The position numbers and the translations under genes were made by a program. A model generated the notes under the pieces. That model saw only the letters and a program-made list of their open reading frames with translations. It searched no databases and had not been told where the DNA came from. From positions 1 through 64,000 of the forward strand of contig NC_004309.1 in the NCBI RefSeq assembly GCF_000002865.3: 64,000 nt of DNA. The letters run 5' to 3'. Each line of letters opens with the position of its first letter. Position 1 is the stretch's first letter. Shown one piece after another: positions 1 to 11,967 of the stretch. The DNA is from Monosiga brevicollis MX1. Lineage: Eukaryota > Opisthokonta > Choanoflagellata > Craspedida > Salpingoecidae.

Positions 1-2890
1 CAAATTTAAAGAAAAAAATAAAAGTAATAACGAGTATTCGAGGAATTGCTTGGGTTTAGAATAATAAGGTAAAAAAAATAGTTCTATTAGAGAAACTTTG
101 AAAATAGAATAACCTATCTAGAAAACTAGATTATATTTAATAAACTCTGTGAACTGAAACATCTTAGTAACAGAAGGAAAAGAAATCAAAAGAGATTAAG
201 TGAGTAGCGGTGAGCGAAAATTTAAATAGTCTTTTAATCATTAAATTTATCTTTATATTTTTGAGTGAAAACCATAGAAGGTAATAGTCCTGTAATTATA
301 AAATAAAGTTATAAAAATGATTAATAAAGTAGAATAGTAACAAGTTTGAAAAAAGGAGTACCATACTTCTAAGACTAAATATGATTCTAAACACCGATAG
401 TGAACAAGTAACGTGAGTGAAAGCTGAAAAAGATTTGCAAGGCAAAGTGAAAAGAACATGAATTCGAATATTTATAAGCAATCAAACATATATATTAATA
501 TATGAATGATGTACCTTTTGTATAATGGATTTGCAAGTTATTTATATTAGCAAGTATAAATTGTTATAAATGTATACTTAGGGAAACCAAGTGAAAAAAA
601 GCGTTTAAGTTAATATAAATAGGACCCGAAACCTTGTGATCTTTCCATGATCAGTTTGAAATATAAGATAATATCTTATTGGAGGAACGAACCTGTATTT
701 GTTGCAATAAATTAGGATGAATTGTGGAAAGGGGTGAAATGCTAATCGAACAAGGAGATAGCTGGTTATCTGCGAAATAGATTTAGGTCTAGCGTTTAAT
801 TAATAAATTATATGGTAAGGCTCTTATGGAATTTTTGGTATTGTTATGCAATATACTTAATTCCTTTAACCCCATTTTATTATATTTTTATATAAATTTT
901 AATTTTTTATAAATTTTATAAATTTTATAATTTTTATAAATTTTTATTTTTTATATTATTTATATAATTTTTAATATATAATTTTTGTATTTATTAGGCA
1001 GACAGACTAAAGGTGATAAGGTCTTTAGTCAAAAGGGAAACAGCCCTAAACAATAGTTAAGGTCATTAATTTTTATTAAGTGCTAAAGACCCGTTATTTT
1101 ACTTATACAGCTAATAAGTAGGCTTGGAAACAGCCATCTTTTAAAAAAAACGTAACAGTTTATTAGAATTAGTAAAATAGCATCAAAAATTATGGTGACT
1201 AAATAAAAAACCGAAACTTTGTTTGTAATTAATTTTTAAATATTATTAATTATTTATAATTTTTATAAATTTATTTTTAATATTTTTATATTTTTATATT
1301 TTTATATTTTTAATATTTTAATATATTTTAATATATACTATATAAATTACAAGGTAGCAGATCGTTTAGTTAATTAATTAATTAATATATTGTAAAATAA
1401 ACTAAAGTGACAATGCAAATATGAGTAATGATAATATCTTTGAAATTAAGATACACCGTAAATTCTAGGTTTCCAACTCACTGAAAAACATAGTTGGTTG
1501 ATACAGTCCCTAAGTTAACATATTCGAAAGAAGTAAAAACAATGGGTTGATTTATAATGACTTTTATAATTTAATTATTATGAAACTAGAAATAATATAA
1601 ATCATATAATACTGTACTAAATCTGACACAAGTGAATAGGTAGAATATACTAAGGTGATAATTTAAATCTTTTTAGGGAACTCGGCAAAATGAGTCCGTA
1701 CGTTCGCAATAAGGACTATTTATATAATTGAATTATTATATGAATCTCAGTAAATTGACAAGGTGGACTGTTTACCAAAAACACAGCTTATAGAAACATG
1801 AAAATGGAAGTATTATAAGCGACCCCTGCCCAATGATTGTATCTTAAAATGAAAGGTGAAAGCTTTTTATATAAAGACAATTTAATGGCTGCGGTAACCA
1901 TGACCGTACTAAGGTAGCGCAATCAATCGTCTATTAATTGTAGACAAGTATGAATGGGGTAACCAACTTTGTACTGTCCTAAAAAGAAAATTAATGAAAT
2001 TGAATTTGTAGTTAAGATGCTACATAATAATTACAAGACAAGAAGACCCTACGCAGCTTTACTGTTATTATTTACTGTATTAATGTTATATATTTATAGA
2101 ATAATTGGGTTATTCTATGATTTAATATACGTCAGTATATTATTTAAGAAATAATTGAAATACCAATATTATATAAACATTAATATCTAACTTTACAAAA
2201 TATTAAATTATTAAAATTTATTTTTTTTATATTTTTTAATTTTTTAATAAAAGGAACTTTAAATAAGAGACAGTTTTATTGGGGCGATAGTCTTTTAAAA
2301 TGTAACAAAGACTTACAATAGGTCTACTCATAATTATTTGAAATAATTAGTAGAGCATAATCGTATAAGTAGGCTTGACTGTGAATCTGATAAGATAAAC
2401 AGGTTCTAACGAAGGTGATAGTGACCCGTTTATATTGAATGGAAAAGTAAACGATCATAAGTTAAGTTACGCTAGGGATAACAGCATAATTACAACAGAG
2501 AGTTCATATCGATGTTGTAGTTTGTGACCTCGATGTTGGATTGCCATATCCTGAGGGTTGCAGTAGCTCTCAAGGGTTGGACTGTTCGTCCAGTAATATG
2601 GTACATGATCTGAGTTCAGGGCGTTGTGAAACAGCTCGGCTTATATCTGTAATTATGAATTACTAATTGTGTGGCTTTTTTTGTACGCAAGGATCAAAAA
2701 GTCTATCCCTATGGTGTATCTGTTGTTTATATATATAAGCAGCGCAGAGTAGCTACGGATTAATCTTATAAAAACTGAAAGCATCTCAAGTTTGAAAAAT
2801 ACACAATTATAGGTAATAAAACTACAGTAGACTACTGTTTTATAGGCAAAAAGTGTTAGCTTATTTGTACTAATAGTTTGTTAAACTTTA
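1..2890 (+). rRNA. rnl: Large subunit ribosomal RNA, 5' end outside window
   Basis: This is the 23S-like RNA of the mitoribosome, carrying the peptidyl transferase centre. Near 154-230 are the conserved domain I strings GAACTGAAACATC and GTAGCGGTGAGCGAA. Near 1885-1930 is the domain IV string around CGTACTAAGGTAGCG. Near 2040-2060 is AGACCCTACGCAGCTTTACTG, and near 2470-2640 the domain V core (GCTAGGGATAACAG, GACCTCGATGTTGG, GTTCGTCCAGT). The domain VI sarcin-ricin type stretch GTACGCAAGGATC is near 2680. The first bases match roughly E. coli position 50-70, so only a short 5' piece is missing. The 3' end is estimated from the helix partner TTTGTACTAATAG near 2865. AT-only expansions at about 880-990 and 1225-1350 replace variable helices. 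No intron was seen. Confidence 0.96.
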
Positions 2891-4626
2891 TTTTTCTTTA
2901 TTTACTAATATTTAAAATATAATTAGTATAAATATTTATTATATATCATATAAAAATATAAATTTATATAATAAATATAACAACAATGATAATCGAGATT
3001 TATTCTATTTTTCTTTTTGAAAATTACTATATTATTTTTTTAATATAATAATGATCATTAAGGAAAATAGAATAATTTTTCTTTTTTTTTTATCTCAAAT
3101 ATTGTGGATATTAAACCAAAAAATATAATAAAATAAAATAAAAATAAATTATTAAAAATAAAAAATAAAAATTTATAAAAATTATAATAAAATATTAAAA
3201 TTATAAAAATTATAAAAATTATAAAAATTATTAAAATTATTAAAATTATTAAAATTATAAAAATTATTAAAATAATAAAAATTATTAAAATTATAAAAAT
3301 TATAAAATTAATATTCGTTCATATTAGCTGAAATATGAATTAAGTAAATACTAAAAAATAAAATAATAAAAATTAAAATTTATATTTATTAATAAAATTT
3401 ATTAAAATAATATTTGCTCATATTAGCTGAAATATGAATAAAGTAAACAATAAAATAATAAATTAATAAAATTAAAAAATGTTAATAAATATAGGTAATA
3501 TTTGCTGAAATATTAGTTAATAAAAATATTAATAAAATAATAAATAAAAAATAAAATAATAAGTTAATAAAATTAAAAAATGTTAATAAATATAGATAAT
3601 ATTTGCGGAAATATTAGTTAATAAAAATATTAATAAAATAATAAATAAAATAATAAATAAAATAATGAATAAAAATAGGTTAATATTTGCTGAAATATTA
3701 GTTAATAAAAAAATAAATTAAATAAATAAAAATATTAATATGACATGATTAATTTAAGTATAACGGGAATTAATGATAGTTTGCTGAAATTATAAATTAA
3801 GTAAATTAATAAAATATTATAAAATAAATAATTTATAAAATATAAAATATATAAAATAAATTAAGTAAATTTATAAAATATTAATATATTAATATCTAGT
3901 TTGCTGAAATTCAATATAAAATAAATTAAATAAATTTATAAAATATTATAAAATAAATAATTTATAAAATATTAATATATTAATATCGAGTTTGCTGAAA
4001 TTCTAATATTAAATAAATTAAATAAATTAAATAAATTAAATAAATTAAATAAATTAAATAAATTAAATAAATTTCATAAAAAAAATAAGTATAAATAATG
4101 TTAATTTATTAGTATATTATTTATTAAATGAAATCCTAAATAAAGAATTTGCTTAAATTGTTAATAAAGAGTTTGCTGAAATTATAAATAAAATAATAAA
4201 TAAAATAATAAATAAAATAATAAATAATATATTAAATAACTATATTATAGAAATAATAAAAATATTAATTAAATAATAATTAATAAAATTTTTATAAAAA
4301 TATAATTTATAAAAAATAAAATAAAAATATAATATAAATAATAATTAATAAAATTTTTATAAAAATATAATTTATAAAAAATAAAATAAAAATAAATTAA
4401 AAATATAATAATTAATTAAATATAAATTAAGTAAATTATATTTAATATTAAATATAAATCATATTTATTATAATTGAATAAATAATATGATAATATTTCC
4501 TTTTTATATATAAAATAAAAAATATATATATTATAAAGGAAGATACTATAAATTAGAGGATATAATTAAAATAGTAACTATAAAAATAAAATTTATAAAT
4601 TTTATAAAATAAAATAAAAAACAAAA
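2891..4626. repeat. rnl-nad4 spacer: AT repeats and an rps3 fragment copy
   Basis: No gene is visible. The stretch is built from short A/T words such as AAAATTATT and AATAAATTAA, with several copies of a TTTGCTGAAAT element at about 3500, 3600, 3690, 3780, 3900, 3990 and 4170. Positions 4079-4134 duplicate an internal piece of rps3. Positions 3931-4010 recur inverted at about 19082-19170. A 7-base word AATAAAT.. is repeated at 4013-4072. Confidence 0.8.
4079..4134 (+). pseudogene. Duplicated internal fragment of rps3
   Basis: 56 bases are identical to positions 35894-35949 inside rps3, in the same orientation. Similarity fades at both ends: the left side shares ATTTCAT-like bases and the right side diverges after GAAAT. 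There is no start codon or ribosomal protein context, so this is a copied gene fragment and not a functional gene. It was probably made by recombination or replication slippage between repeats. The AT bias makes short matches common, but 56 exact bases including coding-specific words is well beyond that background. Confidence 0.85.
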
Positions 4627-6123
4627 ATGTGAAATACATTAATACCAATATTTGCATTACCATTTATAGGAATATTAATATTATTAATATTACCATTTAA
4701 TAATGAATTAAATATAAAAAAAGGTAAACAAATAGCATTAGGAACATCAATATTAACATTATTGGAATCATTAAGATTATGATTTCATTTTGATTATAGT
4801 ACAAGTAAGTTTCAATATATATTAAAATTAAATTGAATAAATGATGAATTAACATCAAATAGTTGAAATATAGTATTAGGAATCGATGGAATATCATTAG
4901 TATTTATAATATTAACAACTTTATTAATACCAATTTGTATATTATCTAGTTGAGATAGTGTTAAAATATTAGTAAAAGGTTATTTAATAAGTTTTTTAGT
5001 AATAGAAATATTATTAATAGGTGTATTTACAATATTAGATATATTTGGATTTTATATATTATTTGAAGGGGTATTAATACCAATGTATTTAATAATAGGA
5101 ATATGAGGTTCTAGAGAACAAAAGATAACAGCAGGTTATTATTTTTTTTTCTATACATTAATAGGTTCAGTTTTAATGTTAATAGGTATATTATATTTAT
5201 ATAGTATAAGTGGAACAACAGATTATTTAACTTTATTAGGTTATGAAATAGATCCTACAGCTCAAAAATACTTATTTTTAGCATTTTTTGCAAGTTTAGC
5301 AGTAAAAATACCAAAATTTCCATTTCATATTTGATTACCACAAGCTCATGTTGAAGCTCCAGTAGCAGGTTCAGTAATATTAGCTGGTATTTTAATTAAA
5401 TTAGGTGGTTATGGATTTATTAGATTTACTATTCCTTTATTACCGGACGCTTCTCATTATTTTGCACCTTTAGTATTTATATTAGGAGTATTAGCTGTTA
5501 TTTATGCTAGTTTAACAACATTACGACAAACTGACTTAAAAAGAATAATAGCTTATTCTTCAGTTAGTCATATGGGATTAGTTTCTTTAGGTATATTTAC
5601 TTTAACTGCTAATGGTATAATGGGTTCAATATTTTTACAGTTAGCTCATGGATTAGTTTCAAGTGCATTATTTATTATTGTAACTGTATTATATGATAGA
5701 CACCATACTAGATTAGTAAAATATTATAGAGGAATGACAGTAACTATGCCTATATATTCATTTTTATTTTTATTTTTCACTTTAGCTAATATTGCAGTAC
5801 CTTTATCATGTAATTTTGTTGGAGAATTCTTATGTTTATTAGCGATTTTTGAAGTAAATACAACAGTAGCTATTTTAGCTTCTTTAGGTATAATTTTATC
5901 TGCTTGTTATTCTTTATTTTTATATAATAGAGTTTGTTTTGGTTCATTTTCTACTTATTTATCTAATAATTCTTATCATTTATTATCTATTAAAGATGTA
6001 TCTCGAAGAGAATTCTTTGTTTTATTTCCTTTAGTAATATTAACAATAATTTTAGGAGTTTATCCTCATCCAATATTCGATTTATTAAATATTTCTGTTA
6101 TTAATTTAACTACTTTTTTATAG
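4627..6123 (+). CDS. nad4: NADH dehydrogenase subunit 4
   Basis: Core proton-pumping membrane subunit of respiratory complex I in the inner membrane, of the antiporter-like family. The 498-residue product starts [12 protein letters not shown] and has TGA as Trp at its second codon. Conserved parts include the central helix run, a [28 protein letters not shown] motif (bases about 5310-5370), [18 protein letters not shown] (5521-5574), and a C-terminal part ending near [15 protein letters not shown]. The ATG follows an A-rich leader; a later in-frame ATG at 5572 would remove two thirds of the protein. The gene ends with TAG. No clear 3' hairpin was seen. Confidence 0.96.
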
Positions 6124-7005
6124 ATATTTATTATAAATTAGAATATTTATAATATATTATGTTATACATCAATATATTTATATATTTTATTAATCAATAT
6201 TTTAATTCTAGTATTATTATTTATTATATTATAGTATATTAGTTTTAAAATATTGAATAATATTTATTATATTATTTTTATATTTTTATTTATTTTTATT
6301 TATTTTTATATTATTTTAATTTTTATAAATTTTAATTTTTTATAAATTTTTATTTTTATTTATTTACTTTATAATATACCATAAATTAATTTTATATAAT
6401 ATTGAATAAATTTTAATTTTTATTTATTTTAATTTTTATAAATTTTAATTTTTTATAAATTTTATTTTTATTTATTTTAAACTAAAAATCTCTCAAAACT
6501 AATTATTACTTATATATACTTTATATTAATTGATTATTATTTTTATAAATTATTACTTATATATACTTTATATTAATTGATTATTATTTTTATAAATTAT
6601 TACTTATATATACTTTATATTAATTACTTATATATACTTTATATTAATTGATTATTATTTTTATAAATTATTACTTATATATACTTTATATTAATTGATT
6701 AATATTTTGATAAATTTATATTTTTATTATTTTTATAAATTATTATTTTTATAAATTTTTATTTTCATAAATTAATATTTAAATAAATTTTATATTTTTA
6801 TATGAATATTTTGAGTATATTTATTGAATAAATGTTTGGACATGTTTATATTATTTTTATATTATTATTTTTATATTATTATTTTTATATTATTATTTTT
6901 ATATTATTATTTTTATATTATTATTTTTATTTTTTATAAACAAGTTAATTTATAAAATATATACGAATTAGATTATTTGAATAAAATATCATATTTTTAA
7001 ATTTA
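6124..7005. repeat. nad4-trnL spacer with tandem arrays
   Basis: No gene. About 6500-6710 holds four to five tandem copies of a unit of about 48 bases containing CTTATATATACTTTATATT, some shortened. About 6840-6935 holds six copies of a 15-base TTATTTTTATATTA-like unit. The rest is A/T-only low complexity. Confidence 0.8.
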
Positions 7006-7089
7006 GGGTATATGATGAAATTTGGTAGACATGGTTGTTTTAGACACAATTGCTTATTTAGTATGCAGGTTCGAATCCTGCTATACCTA
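7006..7089 (+). tRNA. trnL(uag): tRNA-Leu(UAG)
   Basis: Cloverleaf read by eye. The acceptor GGGTATA pairs with TATACCT (G1-U72 wobble). Anticodon stem GTTGT/ACAAT has loop TTTAGAC, giving anticodon UAG for CUN codons. There is a long variable arm of about 13 bases as expected for Leu, T-stem GCAGG/CCTGC with loop TTCGAAT, and discriminator A. Confidence 0.93.
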
Positions 7090-7385
7090 TTATTAATAAA
7101 AAAAGAAAATATAATTTTAATATATTATATATTTCTAAATTGTACAATAAATAAATATTTTTATAAATTTTTAATTTTAATAAATAAATATTTTTATAAA
7201 TTTTTAATTTTAATAAATAAATATTTTTATAAATTTTAATTTTTATAAATAATTATATAAATATTCTAAACTGTACACAATTTATATATTTATTAATATA
7301 AATATCAATATATATATATTTATTAATATAAATATATGAATTTAAAAATAATGTATTAAATAAATAAAATAAAAAACGAAATAAA
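7090..7385. repeat. trnL-rps14 spacer, three tandem AT units
   Basis: No gene. TAAATAAATATTTTTATAAA units recur three times at about 7147-7235. The final bases form the A-rich leader of rps14. An apparent 75-codon frame across the tRNA and this repeat is spurious. Confidence 0.7.
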
Positions 7386-7736
7386 ATGAATAAAATAAAA
7401 TTAAAATTTAAGACACATTCATTAAAATTAGATTTTAAAAAAAGAACATTGTACGTTAATAAAGAAAATAACCATATAACATATAATGCATTAATAAAAA
7501 ATCAAATTTTACCATTATCAGTTAAATATAACTTATTAGAAAAAGGTTCTATTTCTTATGAATTTAATGATAAAAATCCATTATCTTTAATTCCTACTAG
7601 TCATATAAGAAATAAATGTTTATTAACTGGTAGATCTAGAGGTAATTTACCTAAATATGGACTTTCTAGAATAATGTTTACAGAATTAGCTTCAGAAGGG
7701 TTAATACCTGGAATGACAGTAAAGAATAAAATATAA
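7386..7736 (+). CDS. rps14: Ribosomal protein S14
   Basis: Small mitoribosomal subunit protein of the head domain (uS14). The 116-residue product has a divergent N-terminal half and the family signature in its C-terminal third: RNKCLLTGRSRG, then LPKYGLSRIMF and ELASEGLIPGM (residues about 75-112). Bacterial S14 is about 100 residues, so the extra length is N-terminal. Only one Cys lies in the signature, so the zinc-binding form is unlikely. The ATG follows an A-rich leader. The bases around its stop codon are part of a tandem duplication that continues downstream. Confidence 0.95.
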   Translation: MNKIKLKFKTHSLKLDFKKRTLYVNKENNHITYNALIKNQILPLSVKYNLLEKGSISYEFNDKNPLSLIPTSHIRNKCLLTGRSRGNLPKYGLSRIMFTELASEGLIPGMTVKNKI

Positions 7737-7897
7737 TAACTAGTTAATTATAATTAATTAGTTAAATATTAATTATTTTATTTTCCTATATAAAATTTAA
7801 TTAATTATAGGGTAAAAAATAAAATATAATAACTAATTAATTAGTAAAATATTAATTATTTTATTTTCCTATATAAAATTTAATTAATTATAGGAAA
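7720..7897 (+). repeat. Tandem duplication spanning the rps14 3' end, with hairpin
   Basis: Two copies of about 85 bases begin at AATAAAATATAATAACTA (7726 and about 7810). The first copy contains the last codons and stop of rps14. Each copy includes TTTTCCTAT followed 17 bases later by ATAGG. In the second copy the partners TATTTTCCTAT and ATAGGAAAATA pair fully, giving a hairpin of 11 base pairs. It may serve as the 3' end of the rps14 transcript. Confidence 0.75.
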
Positions 7898-8033
7898 ATA
7901 ATAAAATAAAATTTTTATAAAAATTAAAAAAATAAAAAAAATAAATTTTTATAAAAATTAAAAAAATAAAAAATTAAAAAAATAAAATTTTTATAAAAAT
8001 AAAAAAAATAAAAAAAATAAAAAAAATAAAAAA

Positions 8034-8513
8034 ATGAATGAATTAATCTCTAAAATAAATAATAACACAAATTATAGAAAAATGTTAACATGTCAATTTA
8101 ATATGGATAATTATTCAATATTAAAAGTATTAAAATCTGAAGGAGTAATTAAATTATTAGAAATAAACAAAAATAATAAAAATCAAAAAATAATAAATTT
8201 TTTAATAAATGATAAATTAGGAAAATTAGGAACAAATGTATTTTTAAAACCAATATCAAAACCTGGTAGAAAAGTATATATTTCAAATAAAGAAATATTA
8301 AGTATGTCAAATACTAAAAAAGGATTTACTATAAATACTTCAAAAATAGGGATTAAAACTTTATATTCGAATTTATCTGAACATAAAATATATTTATTAA
8401 GAACATCTTCAAATAATTTGCAATTATTAAACAATAAAGGAATAATAACTCAAGAAGAGGCAATAAAAAATAATGTTGGTGGAGAATTATTATTAGTAGT
8501 AAAATTTCAATAA
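8034..8513 (+). CDS. rps8: Ribosomal protein S8
   Basis: Small mitoribosomal subunit protein (uS8). The 159-residue product carries the SKPGRKVYISNKEI motif near residues 77-91 and ends with the S8 signature: LRTSSNNLQLLNNKGIITQ followed by EEAIKNNVGGELLLVV. This is longer than the usual 130 residues because of Asn/Lys-rich insertions. The start is preceded by a long A-rich leader with TTTTTATAAAAAT palindromes (7905-8033). The gene follows rps14 after about 300 bases, recalling the bacterial S14-S8 order. Confidence 0.93.
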   Translation: MNELISKINNNTNYRKMLTCQFNMDNYSILKVLKSEGVIKLLEINKNNKNQKIINFLINDKLGKLGTNVFLKPISKPGRKVYISNKEILSMSNTKKGFTINTSKIGIKTLYSNLSEHKIYLLRTSSNNLQLLNNKGIITQEEAIKNNVGGELLLVVKFQ

Positions 8514-10528
8514 TAAACTAAAAATAAAATAATCTCTTAAAATGAATAGTCTATAATACACTAAAAATATATTAATAAATAAAATTTATAAAATTAATAA
8601 AATTAATAAAAATTAAAAATAAAAATAAATTATAAAAAATATAAAATTTATAAAAATTAAAAAATAAATAAAAATAAAAATTTATCAAAATATAATTTAT
8701 AAAAATAATAATATAATAGATAGTATATAATAGAATAAATAGTTTTAAGAGATTTTAAAATATAATAATATAAATTTATAGTATATAATATATTAATAAA
8801 TAAAATTTATAAAATTTATAAAATTAATAAAATTAATAAAATTAATAAAATTAATAAAAATTAAAAATAAAAATAAATTATAAAAAATATAAAATTTATC
8901 AAAATATAATTTATAAAAATAATAATATAATAGATAGTATATAATAGAATAAATAATTAAAGATAAATAATTAATAAAATAGGAAAGAGATTTTTAAATA
9001 TAATAATACAAATTTATAGTATATAATAGAGTAAATAATTTTGATAAATTAAATAAATTAAAATTAAAATTTATAAATTATAATAATACAAATTTATAGT
9101 ATATAATAGAGTAAATAATTTTGATAAATTAAATAAATTAAAATTAAAATTTATAAATTATAATAAAGTAAATAATAATTAAAATAATAATTAAATAATA
9201 ATTTTAAAATTAACAGTATATAATAGAATAAATAATTTTGATAAATTAAATAAATTAAAATTAAAATTTATAAATTATAATAAAGTAAATAATAATTAAA
9301 ATAATAATTAAATAATAATTTTAAAATAAACAGTATATAATAGAATAAATAATTAAAGATAAATAATTAATAAAATAGGAAAGATATTTAAAAATATAAT
9401 AATATAACATTTTATAATAAAATAATAAAATAATAATTAAATAATAATTTTAAAATAAACAGTATATAATAGAATAAATAGTTTTAAGAAATTAAAAATA
9501 AATAAATGATGAATAAATTTAAATAAAAATTATTTTTAAATAAACAGTATATAATAGAATAAATAGTTTGTTTTCCTTTCAGGAAAGAGATTTAAAATAT
9601 TTAAAATAAATAATTTAAATAATTTAAATAATAATAATTTTAAATAATAAACAGTATATAATAGAATAAATAATTAAAGATAAATAATTAATAAAATAAG
9701 AAAGATATTTAAAATATTTAAAATAAATTAAAATATAGTTATTTATAATATATATTTAACAAATTTATTATTTATATACAAATTAGTAATTTAAGTTAAT
9801 TTATTATATATATAAAAATTATATAGTTTGTACATTTATATACAAATTCGTAATTTAAATTAATTTATTTATTTTTAATAATTTTGATTAATTTTATAAA
9901 TTAAATTATTTACTCCTTAATATACTGTTAATTGATAAATAATAATTTTGATAATTTATTTTTATTTTAATTTTTATAAATTTTATTTATTTTTATAAAT
10001 TTAGATTTTTTATAAATTAAAAAAATTGGATTAAATATAATTAAAAAAGAAGATATATATATAAATAACTCTTAACTGATATATTTATAATTTAGATAAA
10101 TTTTAGTTTTTAATAAAAAAATATTTAATAATATTAATATAAAATATTAATTATATATATATTATATATAAAATATTAAATTATAGTTTTTAATAAAAAA
10201 ATATTTAATAATATTAATATAAAATATTAATTATATATATATTATATATAAAATATTAAAAAATAGTATTTATTTATATTAAATGATAAATTATAAATAA
10301 ATAGTTAGATTTTTAATCAATTCATCAATATATAATATTATAATACAATATAATAAAATATTATAATAATATAATAGTATATATAAAGATATTAAGAGCA
10401 TATAATTTATATTATCAATATTATCAATATAAATATAAATATAAATATGGATATAAATGAGATATGGATTATAAAAATAAGATTAAAAATAAAGCTCAAA
10501 AAAAATAAAAACGAATAAAAGAAGTAAA
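8514..10528. repeat. rps8-atp6 spacer rich in dispersed family A repeats
   Basis: Two kilobases without a gene. AGTATATAATAGAATAAAT elements occur near 8712, 8777, 8935, 9019, 9081, 9218, 9333, 9460, 9547 and 9655, usually followed by a TTTTGATAAA or TTTTAAGAGATTT word. Near 9570-9590 one copy holds the extra palindrome TTCCTTTCAGGAAA. Two direct copies of a unit of about 85 bases (TTAGTTTTTAATAAAAAAAT..) lie at about 10102-10262. The last 100 bases include AAGATATTAAGAGC and the A-rich atp6 leader. Confidence 0.8.
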
Positions 10529-11287
10529 ATGGCATATAGTGCATTTGATCAATTTGAAATTATAAGAATCATACCATTACACTTATTTGGTAATTTAGAT
10601 ATTTCTATAACAAATTCTACTATATTTATGTTTATAGCATTAATTTATTTAATAGTGTTATATAGTGTAAGTGGAATAAAAGAAGGATCTTTAGTACCAT
10701 CAAGATGACAATCAGTAATGGAAATAATATATGAAACAGTATTTGGTGTAGTAGAAGATAATATTGGAAAAGATAAAGAAAGTCAAGCTTATTTTCCTTG
10801 AATTTTAACAGTATTTATGTTCATAGTATTAATGAATTTATTTGGAATTATACCTTATACATTTTCACCTACAGCTCATATTGCTGTAACATTTGGATTA
10901 AGTTTAAGTATTTTTATTGGAGTTACTTTATTAGGTATGGTAAATCATGGATCTAATTATTTTTCTATGTTTATGCCAGCAGGAAGTCCTTTAATTTTAG
11001 CACCATTTATGATAGTAATCGAATTAATATCACATACAGCTAAAGCAGTATCTTTAGGAGTTCGATTAGCTGCTAATATAACAGCAGGACATATTTTATT
11101 TGCTATTTTATCAGGATTTACTTGAACTATGTTAACTTCAGGAGGATTTATGATAATAGCTAGTTTATTTCCTATGGCTATAGTATTATTTATTACTATT
11201 ATAGAAATGGCTGTTGCTGTAATTCAAGCTTATGTATTTAGTTTATTAACTGCTATTTACATTAGTGAATCAATTCATTTACATTAA
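10529..11287 (+). CDS. atp6: ATP synthase F0 subunit a
   Basis: Subunit a of complex V; it forms the proton half-channels beside the c-ring. The 252-residue product shows FNPWILT-like and MNLFGIIPYTF segments (residues 90-112). The essential Arg is R179 in LGVRLAANITAGH, and a C-terminal hydrophobic hairpin contains AVIQAYVFSLLTAIYI. The start MAYSAFDQFEIIRIIPLHLF has no bacterial-type extension. It lies upstream of atp8, the reverse of the usual animal atp8-atp6 order. A small hairpin follows at about 11457-11480. Confidence 0.96.
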
Positions 11288-11667
11288 TATTTATATTTTA
11301 TATATTTTATATTTAATTTATTAATTTTTAAATTTTTTAATTTTTTAAATTTTTTAATTTTTTAAATTTTTTAATTTTTTAAATTTTTAAATTTTTTAAA
11401 TTTTTAAATTTTTTAATTTTTTATTAAATATTTAATATATAAATTATAACATTAATACCCTTCTTTATAATAAAAGGAAGAGAATAATAATATACATTAT
11501 TATATATTTTATCATTAATTATTATTAATTTTATTTATATATTTATGTATATTTTTTAAAATTATATATTATTTATCTCTTAAAATGATTATCTTTATAT
11601 ATTATAGAAATATATTTAAGAGATAAAATATTAAATATTAAATATTAACAATAAAATAAAATAAAAA
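11288..11667. promoter_or_regulatory. atp6-atp8 spacer with two hairpins
   Basis: After AT-only words (TTTTTTAAA runs at 11320-11415) come two inverted repeats. CTTCTTT..AAAGGAAG lies at about 11459-11479. TTATCTCTTAAA pairs with TTTAAGAGATAA at about 11573-11624. The second stem lies just upstream of the atp8 leader. Both could be transcript-end or processing signals; the role is inferred. Confidence 0.6.
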
Positions 11668-11967
11668 ATGCCTCAATTAAGTATAGAAACTTTTGTATCA
11701 CAATATTTCTGATTTTTAGTAATTTTAATAGTATTCTATTTATTTACTATTTCTAATTTAGTGCCAAGAATTGCAGAAATAAAAAAAACTAGAAAAAAAT
11801 GTATGGATGAAGAAAGTATTGTAACAATATCTTCAGATATTCAAACATTAAACAATTTTAATCCTGCTAAACAAATAAATGTTATTAATAATAGTGTTTC
11901 AAATAATCATATTAATACTATAGTATCATCATTTGAAAATGCTAACAAAAATTGAATTAAAAAATAA
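11668..11967 (+). CDS. atp8: ATP synthase F0 subunit 8
   Basis: Small membrane subunit of complex V, part of the peripheral stalk region. The 99-residue product begins MPQLSIETFVSQYFWFLVIL, with MPQL and one N-terminal membrane helix typical of the family. A charged stretch (PRIAEIKKTRKKC) and a polar C-terminal tail follow. Two TGA codons are read as Trp, one in the YFWF helix and one near the end (NWIKK). It is longer than animal atp8 (50-70) and closer to protist forms. A 3' inverted repeat follows. Confidence 0.93.

Noticed and set aside
253-481. Minus-strand frames over 60 codons within rnl
   Set aside because: They lie antisense to conserved rRNA; no family resemblance.
1969-2154. 61-codon + frame in rnl
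   Set aside because: It covers universally conserved 23S domain V sequence (AGACCCTACGC) and is a chance frame.
7012-7239. 75-codon frame through trnL and repeats
   Set aside because: Overlaps a sound tRNA and continues into tandem repeats.
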